Shown in pieces: positions 54,160 through 61,271 of a stretch of DNA of 64,000 nt (within the stretch, counting starts at the first letter, position 1; the number at the start of each line of letters is the position of its first letter). The notes beneath the pieces were generated by a model that saw nothing but the letters and a program-made list of their open reading frames with translations, was not told where the DNA came from and did not search any database. A program made the translations under genes and the position numbers. Source of the DNA: Actinomadura barringtoniae (GTDB lineage: Bacteria > Actinomycetota > Actinomycetes > Streptosporangiales > Streptosporangiaceae); assembly GCF_017573505.1 (NCBI RefSeq), contig NZ_JAGEOJ010000026.1, positions 105,823 through 169,822 on the forward strand. The letters run 5' to 3'.

Positions 54160-55905
54160 ATGACCCGCCACCGCGATCATCACACCGAAGTCTCACAACT
54201 CGGCCTGAAGGACGTCACCAAGGCGTACGAAGGCCATGCCGTGCTCGATCAAGTAAGTCTCACCGTCCGTACCGGCGAAAAGGTCGGCGTCATCGGCGAG
54301 AACGGGTCCGGCAAATCCACGCTCCTCCGCCTCATCGCGGGCGAGGAGGAACCCGACGGCGGGGAGGTCACCGTCGTCGCGCCCGGAGGGGTCGGCCATC
54401 TCGGGCAGACGCTCGACCTTGATCCCGGCCTCACCGTGGCCGATGCCGTCGACCTGGCGCTGGCCGACCTGCGCGAGCTGGAACGCCGGATGCGCGAGGC
54501 CGAAGCCGGACTGGCCGAGGCCGGGACCGAGGCGGGGACCGAGGCCGGGACCGAGGCGGGGGCCGGGACCGAGGCCGGAACCGAGGCCGGGACCGGGGCC
54601 GGAACCGAGGCCGGGACCGGGGCCACGGCCGAGCGGCTCGCGGCGTACGGCGATCTGCTCGAGGCGTACGAGGCGCGCGGCGGCTACGAGGCCGACGTGC
54701 GCGTCGACGCCGCGATGCACGGCCTCGGGCTGGCGCACATCACGCGCGACCGGGCGCTCGGCAGCCTGTCCGGCGGCGAGCAGTCGCGGCTCGGGCTGGC
54801 CTGCGTGCTGGCCGCCGCGCCCGAGCTGCTGCTCCTGGACGAGCCGACCAACCACCTGGACGCCCAGGCGGTGACGTGGCTGGAGACGCAGCTGCGCGCG
54901 CACCGCGGAACGGTCGTGACGGTCACGCACGACCGGGCGTTCCTGGACGGGTTCGCGACCGCGATCCTGGAGGTCGACCGGGACCGCAGGACCGTCACGC
55001 GGTACGGCGACGGCTGGAACGGCTACCTCGCCGCCAAGGCCGCCGCCCGCCGCCGCTGGGAGCAGGACTACGCCGACTGGGTCGCCGAGGTCGCCCGGCA
55101 GACCGAGCTGGCCGAGTCGGGTGCGCAACGGCTCGGCTCGCTCGGCCCGAACAAGCGGGAGGAGCGCATGTCCGGTCGTCACCGGCGTTCCCACGAAGGC
55201 GGCGTGTCCGCGCTGATCCGCAACGCTCGCGAACGCCTGGAACGGCTGCACGCCGATCCGGTGCCGCGCCCGCCGGACCCGTTGCGCTTCGCCGCGCGGA
55301 TCGAGGGCGGCAAGGGGGACGGGCTGACGGCCGAGCTGGCCGGGGTGCGGGTCTCGGGGCGGCTGGACGTCGAGGAGTTCCGGCTGGCGCCCGGCGAGCG
55401 GATGCTGCTGAACGGGCCGAACGGCGCTGGCAAGACGACCTTGCTTCGCGTTCTCGCGGGTGATCTGGCGCAGGACCACGGCAAGGTCAAGCGGCCGCGG
55501 CGGATCGGATTCCTGCGGCAGGAGCTGCCGGTCGAACGGTCCCGGCGGAGCGTGCTCGCGACGTTCGCCGAGGGTCTGCCCGGGCCGCCGGACGAGCATG
55601 CCGAGGCGCTGCTGGCGCTGGGGCTGTTCCGGGAGGCGGACCTGCGGCGCCCGGCGTCGGTGCTTTCGGTCGGGCAGCGGCGGCGGCTGGAGCTGGCCCG
55701 CCTGGTGTCCCGCCCGGCGGACCTGCTGATCCTGGACGAGCCCACGAATCACCTGTCGCTGGCTCTGATCGAGGAGCTGGAGGAGGCATTGGGCTCGTTC
55801 CAGGGGTCGCTCTTGGTGGTGTCGCACGACCGGCGTTTCCAGAGCAGTTTCACCGGCTCGCGCGCCGAACTCCGCGATGGGCGCCTGGTCGACCTGGCCG
55901 CCTAA
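54160..55905 (+). CDS. ARE-type ABC-F ribosome protection protein
   Basis: A 581-residue soluble protein with two ATPase domains and no membrane part. NBD1: Walker A GENGSGKST (47-55), signature LSGGEQSR (203-210), Walker B LLLLDEPTNHLD (223-234). The linker (about 295-375) includes the P-site tip region expected to reach toward the ribosomal peptidyl-transferase centre. NBD2: Walker A GPNGAGKTT (419-427), signature LSVGQRRRLELARL, Walker B LLILDEPTNHL. Such proteins dislodge macrolides, lincosamides, streptogramins or pleuromutilins. Strong GGAGG. Residues 121-155 are an Ala-Gly-Thr-Glu repeat. Expression is likely controlled by the long leader. Confidence 0.92.
   Translation: MTRHRDHHTEVSQLGLKDVTKAYEGHAVLDQVSLTVRTGEKVGVIGENGSGKSTLLRLIAGEEEPDGGEVTVVAPGGVGHLGQTLDLDPGLTVADAVDLALADLRELERRMREAEAGLAEAGTEAGTEAGTEAGAGTEAGTEAGTGAGTEAGTGATAERLAAYGDLLEAYEARGGYEADVRVDAAMHGLGLAHITRDRALGSLSGGEQSRLGLACVLAAAPELLLLDEPTNHLDAQAVTWLETQLRAHRGTVVTVTHDRAFLDGFATAILEVDRDRRTVTRYGDGWNGYLAAKAAARRRWEQDYADWVAEVARQTELAESGAQRLGSLGPNKREERMSGRHRRSHEGGVSALIRNARERLERLHADPVPRPPDPLRFAARIEGGKGDGLTAELAGVRVSGRLDVEEFRLAPGERMLLNGPNGAGKTTLLRVLAGDLAQDHGKVKRPRRIGFLRQELPVERSRRSVLATFAEGLPGPPDEHAEALLALGLFREADLRRPASVLSVGQRRRLELARLVSRPADLLILDEPTNHLSLALIEELEEALGSFQGSLLVVSHDRRFQSSFTGSRAELRDGRLVDLAA
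54520..54624 (+). repeat. 12-bp repeats coding a (Ala-Gly-Thr-Glu)n insert in ABC-F
   Basis: About nine imperfect copies of GCCGGGACCGAG code residues 121-155 in the arm of the first ATPase domain. The variable unit count marks it as a fast-changing minisatellite. Confidence 0.85.
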
Positions 55906-55929
55906 GGGTTTGGCCTGGGTGGGATGAAG

Positions 55930-55969
55930 ATGCCGGGCCGCCGTACGACTCGTACTGGCGACCCGGCAT
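55930..55969 (+). terminator. Terminator hairpin of the ABC-F gene
   Basis: ATGCCGGG (55930-55937) pairs with CCCGGCAT (55962-55969). The stem continues inward (CGCC with GGCG, then TAC with GTA) with one mismatch and a bulge. It lies 24 bp after the stop. Confidence 0.75.
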
Positions 55970-55970
55970 T

Positions 55971-56042
55971 CTCAGCCGTCGAGTAAGGCTCAGCCGTCGA
56001 GTAAGGCTTTGCCGTCGGGCGAGGGTCAGCGTTCCGGCGAGG
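55971..56042. repeat. Four 18-bp tandem repeats after the amino-acid permease, carrying its stop codon in frame
   Basis: CTCAGCCGTCGAGTAAGG occurs twice exactly (55971, 55989), followed by two decayed copies (56007, 56025). The permease stop (56044-56046) sits at the next unit boundary. Read in the permease frame, successive units repeat the last codons and the TGA. Confidence 0.8.
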
Positions 56043-56043
56043 G

Positions 56044-57558
56044 TCAGCGTTCGGCGGGCTGGACCTCGTGCGGCGTGGCAGCGACCTGGGCCTGGCGTTT
56101 GCCTGTGAAGCCGCCCAGCAGGGCCCAGCCGGCCACGATGAGCACCATCCAGGCCGCCATGACGTACAGCGCGATGCGCGTGTCGGACTCCCAGGCGATC
56201 GTCACTGTGACGAAGGCGAAGAAGGCCAGCACGAGCCAGTTGGTGTACGGCGCCCAGGGCATCTTGTAGGGCGCCTGCGGCAGCGCGCCCACGGCGACCT
56301 TGCGGCGGTACGCCAGGTGCGCGACGACGATGACGCCCCAGACCAGGATCGCGCCGCCCGTGGAGACCGAGGTGATGTACTCGAACGCCTTGTCCGGGAC
56401 GATCGCGTTGATCACGACGCCGATGCCCATCACCACGGTCGAGATGATCACGGTGAGGACGGGGACGCCCCGCCCGTTCAGCCTGGCCAGCGCCTTCGGG
56501 CCGTCGCCGTTCACGCCCGCGGTGCGCAGCATGCGCGAGGTCGAGTAGAGCCCGCCCGCGTTGCACGACGACAGCGCGGCGGTCAGCACGACGAAGTTGA
56601 CGATGTCCGCGCCGCCGGGGATGCCGATCTTCTCGAAGGCCAGCACGAACGGGCTGGCGCCGTCCTTGAAGCCGGTCCACGGGACCACCGACAGGATCAC
56701 CAGCAGCGAGCCGAGGTAGAAGAGCGCGAAGCGGAGCGGCAGCGAGTTGATGGCGCGCGGGATGTTCTTCTCGGGGTCGCGGGCCTCGCTGGCGGTGACG
56801 CCGACCAGCTCCACGCCGAGGTAGGCGAACAGCACCATCTGCAGCGTCATCAGCATCGGGCTGACGCCCTCGGGGAAGAACCCGCCCTGCGACCACAGGT
56901 TGCTGACCGCGGCGTCCTTGCCCGCGTCGCCGAACCCGAACGCCAGCACCGCGATGCCGACCAGCAGCATCATCACGATCGCGGCGACCTTGATCATGGC
57001 GAACCAGAACTCGAGCTCGCCGAAGATCTTCACCGAGATCAGGTTGACCACGAACAGCACCACGAGCGCGACCAGGGCCGTCTGCCACTGCTCGACGCCC
57101 GGCCACCACTTCTGGATGTAGAGCCCGGCGGCCGTCAGCTCGGCCATGCCGGTCGTCACCCAGATGATCCAGTACGTCCAGGTCGTCGCGTACCCCCAGA
57201 ACGGCCCGAGGAACTCGCGCGCGTAACCGGCGAACCCGCCCTCGGCGCGGCGGTAGGTGAGCAGCTCACCGAGCGCCCGCATGACGAAGAACAGCATGAT
57301 CCCGGCGACCGCGTAGGTCAGGATCAGGCTGGGTCCCGCCTTGGCGATGTTCTTGCCGGCGCCGAGGAAGAGCCCGGTTCCGATCGTTCCGCCGATGGCC
57401 AGCATCTGGATCTGCCGGGTGCCGAGCCCCCGCTGGTAGCCCTCGGCGCCGTCGGTGCTCTCGGTGCCGTCGCCGGTGTCCTCGCTCCCCTCGATGCCGT
57501 CGTCGGTGCCCTGGATGCCGTCGGTGCCGTCGTTGGCGCCGTCGGGTGGTGCAGACAT
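56044..57558 (-). CDS. Amino-acid permease (APC family, GabP/AnsP-like)
   Basis: A 504-residue proton-coupled transporter with 12 helices. The first helix motif IGGTIGTGLFLGAG and the following GELLTYRRAEGGFAGYAREFLGPFWGYATTWTYW (in part) place it in the amino-acid/GABA permease branch. The N-terminal 40 residues are very acidic (repeats of Asp/Gly/Thr/Glu such as DGTESTDGAEG). The ATG at 57558 is used. Divergent from the NitT/TauT-type operon; the 3' end carries the 18-bp repeats described above. Confidence 0.92.
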   Translation of the reverse strand: MSAPPDGANDGTDGIQGTDDGIEGSEDTGDGTESTDGAEGYQRGLGTRQIQMLAIGGTIGTGLFLGAGKNIAKAGPSLILTYAVAGIMLFFVMRALGELLTYRRAEGGFAGYAREFLGPFWGYATTWTYWIIWVTTGMAELTAAGLYIQKWWPGVEQWQTALVALVVLFVVNLISVKIFGELEFWFAMIKVAAIVMMLLVGIAVLAFGFGDAGKDAAVSNLWSQGGFFPEGVSPMLMTLQMVLFAYLGVELVGVTASEARDPEKNIPRAINSLPLRFALFYLGSLLVILSVVPWTGFKDGASPFVLAFEKIGIPGGADIVNFVVLTAALSSCNAGGLYSTSRMLRTAGVNGDGPKALARLNGRGVPVLTVIISTVVMGIGVVINAIVPDKAFEYITSVSTGGAILVWGVIVVAHLAYRRKVAVGALPQAPYKMPWAPYTNWLVLAFFAFVTVTIAWESDTRIALYVMAAWMVLIVAGWALLGGFTGKRQAQVAATPHEVQPAER

Positions 57559-57775
57559 GAGCGTCAAAGCCTTTCTCAGGTGTCACGAGCGTTGGTGATC
57601 TCGGTCATGTTAGGAACTTCGGCCACAAAAGCGAAAAAGAGGGCATCGTTCCTGCTCAACGGTGATCACCCTGGGTGACCCCGGGGCCATCCTGCCGCTG
57701 ATTTGGTCCTGCCGCGGCGTACCCGTCGCCCGCCACTGCGTGATCTTTCAGCCCGCGGTCACTACAGTGCTGCCG

Positions 57776-57823
57776 TCTTCGATCGCTCCCCTCGAAGAAA
57801 CTCTTCGATCGCTCCCCTCGAAG
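57776..57823 (+). repeat. Two exact 22-bp direct repeats in the leader of the NitT/TauT-type operon
   Basis: The 22-bp unit starts at 57776 and 57802 (26-bp spacing); each holds CTTCGA and TCGAAG as inverted arms. The second copy ends 10 bp before the ATG at 57834 and touches the AAGGA ribosome binding site. Probably an operator or a translational control hairpin. Confidence 0.75.
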
Positions 57824-57833
57824 GAAAACAACA

Positions 57834-58817
57834 ATGATGTTGACTCGCATCGGGCGCGGTGTCGGTCTCGTGGCCTCGCTCGCCCTGGCGCTCAGCGCCT
57901 GCGGCGGCTCCGGCGACGACAACGCCCCCAACCCCAAAGGCCTGGAAAAGCCCCTGCTGAACATCGGGGTGGTGCCCGTTCCGGACTCCGCACCGCTGTT
58001 CATCGCGCAGAAGAAGGGCTATTTCAAAGCCGAAGGCCTGACCATCAAGACCCAGGTCATCAAGGCCTCTCCGGACGCCACTCCGAAGCTCATCAACGGC
58101 TCGATGGACATGGCGCTGCTGAACTACGTGTCCACGTTCGTCGCGCAGGACAACGGTTCGATCAAATTCAAGCTGTTCACCGACAGCTACCAGGGCACGA
58201 GCAAGTCGTTCTCCCTTCTCACCGCCAAGGACTCCAAGGTCCAGAAGGTCGCGGACCTGAAGGGCAAGACGATCGGCGTGCCCGCGCCCAAGAGCATCAC
58301 CGAGCTGCTGTTGCTGGTGACGCTCAAGGCCCAGGGCCTCGACCCGCTGAAGGACATCAAGACCGTTCCGGTGCCGCTGCCCAGCATGGCCGCCGCGCTG
58401 AAGCAGGGCTCGGTCGACGCCGTCGCCGCCGTCGAGCCGTTCGTCACCAACCTGCAGGCCGAGCTCGGCGCCAAGCCGCTCGCCGACCTGGTCTCCGGCC
58501 CGACGCAGGACTTCCCGATCGCCGGCTGGGGCGGCACCGACAAGTTCGCCGCCAAGAACCCCAAGACCGTCGCCGCGTTCCAGCGCGCCATCGACAAGGC
58601 GCTGAACGACGCGGCCGGCGACCGCTCGGAGGTCACCAAGACGATCCCGTCCTACACCCAGATCCCCGCGAAGACCGCGTCGATCATCACCCTGGGCAGC
58701 TACCCGACGACCTTGAGCCAGACCCGGCTGCAACGCGTCGCCGAGCTCATGTCCGAGTACGGCTACATCAAGAGCAAGCCGCAGGTGGCCGACATGATCG
58801 TCCCGAACCAGCAGTGA
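57834..58817 (+). CDS. NitT/TauT-family substrate-binding lipoprotein
   Basis: A 327-residue binding protein of the SsuA/TauA/ThiY type. The lipobox LSAC (Cys23) follows a hydrophobic core. The mature domain begins LNIGVVPVPDSAPLFIAQKKGYF (in part), the family signature, and includes VADLKGKTIGVPAP. Ligands in the family include sulfonates, taurine, nitrate and thiamine precursors; I cannot choose. First of three genes, with two permeases behind it coupled by GTGA and ATGA, but no ATPase gene. Confidence 0.92.
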   Translation: MMLTRIGRGVGLVASLALALSACGGSGDDNAPNPKGLEKPLLNIGVVPVPDSAPLFIAQKKGYFKAEGLTIKTQVIKASPDATPKLINGSMDMALLNYVSTFVAQDNGSIKFKLFTDSYQGTSKSFSLLTAKDSKVQKVADLKGKTIGVPAPKSITELLLLVTLKAQGLDPLKDIKTVPVPLPSMAAALKQGSVDAVAAVEPFVTNLQAELGAKPLADLVSGPTQDFPIAGWGGTDKFAAKNPKTVAAFQRAIDKALNDAAGDRSEVTKTIPSYTQIPAKTASIITLGSYPTTLSQTRLQRVAELMSEYGYIKSKPQVADMIVPNQQ

Positions 58818-59602
58818 CCCCCCGTTCCACCGCAGTCGCACGCAGGCGAGTGCTCCGCGGCGCCCTGGGCGCCGCGGGGTTCCTCGCCCTGGCCGAACTC
58901 GCCTCGCGCACCGGCCTGGTCGACCGTTCGCTGCTGCCGCCGCCGTCCGCCACCCTGGCGGACGCGGCGCGGCTGGCCGCCGACGGCGAGTTCCTCGGCG
59001 ACCTGAAGTCGACCGTCACCGCCTGGCTGCTCGGGCTGGCCCTCGCCGTGGTGATCTCCATCCCGGTCGGCCTGCTGCTGGGCAGCGTTCCGCGCCTGGA
59101 GGCCGCGCTGCGCCCCCTGGTCGAGTTCCTGCGGCCGATCCCGGGCGTCGCGATCATCCCGCTGGCGATGCTGCTGTTCCCCGACACCCTCGACATGCAG
59201 ATGTCGGTGATCGTGTACGCGTCGTGCTGGCCGATGCTGATCAACACGCTGTACGGGCTGCGCGAGGTCGACCCGGTGGCCAAGGAGACCCTCGCGTCCT
59301 TCGGTTTCGGCCCGTTCTCAGTGCTCTACCGGGTGTCACTGCCGAGCACCGCCCCGTTCATCCTCACCGGCGTCCGGCTGTCCGCGGCCATCGCGCTGAT
59401 CGTCGCGGTGAGCGCCGAACTGATCGTCGGCGGCGCCACCGGCATCGGCACGTTCATCACCACCGCCGGCGCGTCCGACCGCACCGACCAGATGCTCGCC
59501 GCGACCGCCTGGGCCGGCGCGCTCGGCCTCCTCGCCAACGCCCTGCTGGCCGCCGCCGAACGCCGCCTCTTCCGCTGGCACAAAGAGGAGGCCGCGACAT
59601 GA
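58814..59602 (+). CDS. NitT/TauT-type ABC permease (first)
   Basis: A 262-residue permease with six helices. The BPD-type loop is ETLASFGFGPFSVLYRVSLPSTAPFILTGVRLS (in part), with the EAA motif. GTG start overlaps the binding-protein stop by 4 bp. It probably forms a heterodimer with the next permease. The order of residues VSAELIVGGATGIGTFI is typical of SsuC/TauC-like proteins. Confidence 0.92.
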   Translation: MTPRSTAVARRRVLRGALGAAGFLALAELASRTGLVDRSLLPPPSATLADAARLAADGEFLGDLKSTVTAWLLGLALAVVISIPVGLLLGSVPRLEAALRPLVEFLRPIPGVAIIPLAMLLFPDTLDMQMSVIVYASCWPMLINTLYGLREVDPVAKETLASFGFGPFSVLYRVSLPSTAPFILTGVRLSAAIALIVAVSAELIVGGATGIGTFITTAGASDRTDQMLAATAWAGALGLLANALLAAAERRLFRWHKEEAAT

Positions 59603-60627
59603 CCCCCCAACACCCCGAACGCGGCGCAGGCGCCAAACCGACAGACGACACCCGCTCGGCAGACGGCCCCCGATCAGCCGGGGCCACCGGCTCGGCAGAA
59701 GGCGCCAGATCAGCCGGGGCCGCCGACTCGGCCGGGGGCGCCAAATCGACAGACGGCACCGTCTCGGCCGGGGGCACCAGATCAGCCGGGGGCACCAGCT
59801 CGACAGGCGTCACCAGATCAGCGCGGGGCAGCGGCCGCATGCTCCTGCGCCCCGTCAAGGCCGTGGCAGCCCTGTGGATCCTCCCCGTGGCCGCCGTCGT
59901 CTGGGAACTGGTGACACGGCAGGCGGGCAACCAGTTCTTCCCGCCGCCCAGCGACATCGCCAAGCGCATGCACACGGACTGGTTCTCCGGCCCGGCGTCG
60001 CACGCGTTCCTCACCAAGCAGGCGATGGACAACATCTTCCCGAGCCTCGGCCGCCTCCTGCTGGGCTGGGCGCTGGCCTGCCTGCTCGGGATCGCCATCG
60101 GCATCGCCGCCGGCCGTTCCGAACGACTGGCCGACTACCTCTCGCCGCTGATCCACTTCTTTCGCGCCATCCCCCCGCCCACGCTCGTCCCGATCTTCAT
60201 CGTGCTCTTCAAGATCGGCACCCAGATGCAGGTCGCCACGATCGTCTTCGGCGTCATCTGGCCCGTGCTGCTGAACGCGATGGACGGCGCTCGTTCCGTC
60301 GACCAGGTCAAGCTGGAGACCGCCCGCGCGTTCCGCCTCTCGCGGACCACCCGCGTCCTCCAGGTCATCCTCCCGGCCTCCGCCCCCAAAATCTTCGCGG
60401 GCCTACGCCTGAGCCTGTCGACCGCGCTCATCCTCATGGTCATCAGCGAGTTGGTGGGGAGCACGAACGGAATCGGCTACCTGCAGATGCTCGCCCAAGG
60501 CACGACCGACGTTCCGGGCGTCTGGGAGGGCATAGTCCTGCTGGGCCTCCTGGGCTTCGCCCTGAACGCCATCTTCCTCTTGGTAGAGCGCCGAGCCCTG
60601 GCCTGGCACAGATCCGGCCTTGTCTAG
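59599..60627 (+). CDS. NitT/TauT-type ABC permease (second) with repeat-built N-terminal extension
   Basis: A 342-residue permease. Residues about 80-342 are an SsuC/TauC-like permease with six helices and the EAA loop ARAFRLSRTTRVLQVILPASAPKIFAGLRLSL (in part). Residues 19-78 consist of ten 6-residue repeats (pattern R/x-S-A/T-x-G-x). The extension is Ser/Thr/Gly-rich, hydrophilic and without parallel in the first permease. ATGA overlap with that gene. No ATP-binding gene follows. Confidence 0.9.
   Translation: MTPQHPERGAGAKPTDDTRSADGPRSAGATGSAEGARSAGAADSAGGAKSTDGTVSAGGTRSAGGTSSTGVTRSARGSGRMLLRPVKAVAALWILPVAAVVWELVTRQAGNQFFPPPSDIAKRMHTDWFSGPASHAFLTKQAMDNIFPSLGRLLLGWALACLLGIAIGIAAGRSERLADYLSPLIHFFRAIPPPTLVPIFIVLFKIGTQMQVATIVFGVIWPVLLNAMDGARSVDQVKLETARAFRLSRTTRVLQVILPASAPKIFAGLRLSLSTALILMVISELVGSTNGIGYLQMLAQGTTDVPGVWEGIVLLGLLGFALNAIFLLVERRALAWHRSGLV
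59653..59832 (+). repeat. Ten 18-bp tandem repeats coding a hexapeptide array
   Basis: Units such as CGATCAGCCGGGGCCACC code RSAGAT-type hexapeptides at the N-terminus of the second permease (residues 19-78). Confidence 0.85.
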
Positions 60628-60673
60628 AACAGATCTGGCTTGCATAGATAAGGAAGCCCAGCCATAGAGACGA

Positions 60674-60707
60674 GAAGGCCCCCAGCCCAAACGGACCGGG
60701 GGCCTTC
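60674..60707. terminator. Bidirectional terminator
   Basis: GAAGGCCCCC (60674-60683) and GGGGGCCTTC (60698-60707), perfect 10-bp arms with a 14-base loop, sit between convergent gene ends (60627 and 60716). Confidence 0.85.
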
Positions 60708-60715
60708 CAAGACTT

Positions 60716-61186
60716 CTACGGGTGGTAGATCTGCACGAGCTTCGTGACCCGCCCCTGCTTGTTGTAGACCAGGCCGAAGTCACGCCAGGTGTAGCGCTTG
60801 TTGACCGTGGCCCGCAGTTGCGTCCGCGAGGCCTTGTGGAGCGTCAGCCGCCCCTGCTTGTCGTGCCCGATGAGGCACACGACCGGCTTGGCCGCGAAGT
60901 AGCGGGTCTTGGCCTTCCCGTACGGCGCGTAGTAGCCCTCGCCCTCCTGACTCTTGTGCCACTTCTCGTACCGCCCCGTGACCGACCCGTTCGGGTGCCA
61001 CTTGGTCCCGGCGTGGACGCTCCCCCGCTTCAGCTCGACCACCTTGGAGAACTTGGTGGGCTTCCCGAACGAGCAGGCGGCGGGCGCCTTAGCGCTGCTT
61101 CCGGTCGTGTCCGCATGAGCAGGGGCTACCAGCACCAGCCCCACGACCCCACCGGCCACCCCCGCGACCGCCAGCTTCCGTAGCAT
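60716..61186 (-). CDS. Secreted basic hypothetical protein
   Basis: A 156-residue protein with a Sec signal peptide (residues 1-26, ending PAHAD). The mature domain is Lys/Tyr/Trp-rich, with two cysteines (AACSFG and VVCLIG). Its general build resembles the secreted protein at 35646-36191, and no enzyme motif is present. ATG 61186 has GGAG seven bases upstream; ATG 61189 and GTG 61192 are just ahead. Confidence 0.75.
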   Translation of the reverse strand: MLRKLAVAGVAGGVVGLVLVAPAHADTTGSSAKAPAACSFGKPTKFSKVVELKRGSVHAGTKWHPNGSVTGRYEKWHKSQEGEGYYAPYGKAKTRYFAAKPVVCLIGHDKQGRLTLHKASRTQLRATVNKRYTWRDFGLVYNKQGRVTKLVQIYHP

Positions 61187-61271
61187 CATCACGCTCCTCG
61201 ATAAAGGATCACCTGCTGTCTCTGATGCACGGCTTGTGATTAAAGTTGCGAATAAGGCGAAGGGAGCGGAT

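Noticed and set aside
57659..57833. Thiamine (TPP) riboswitch before the NitT/TauT-type operon
   Set aside because: None of the conserved TPP-box sequences such as CTGAGA are present; only direct repeats are seen.
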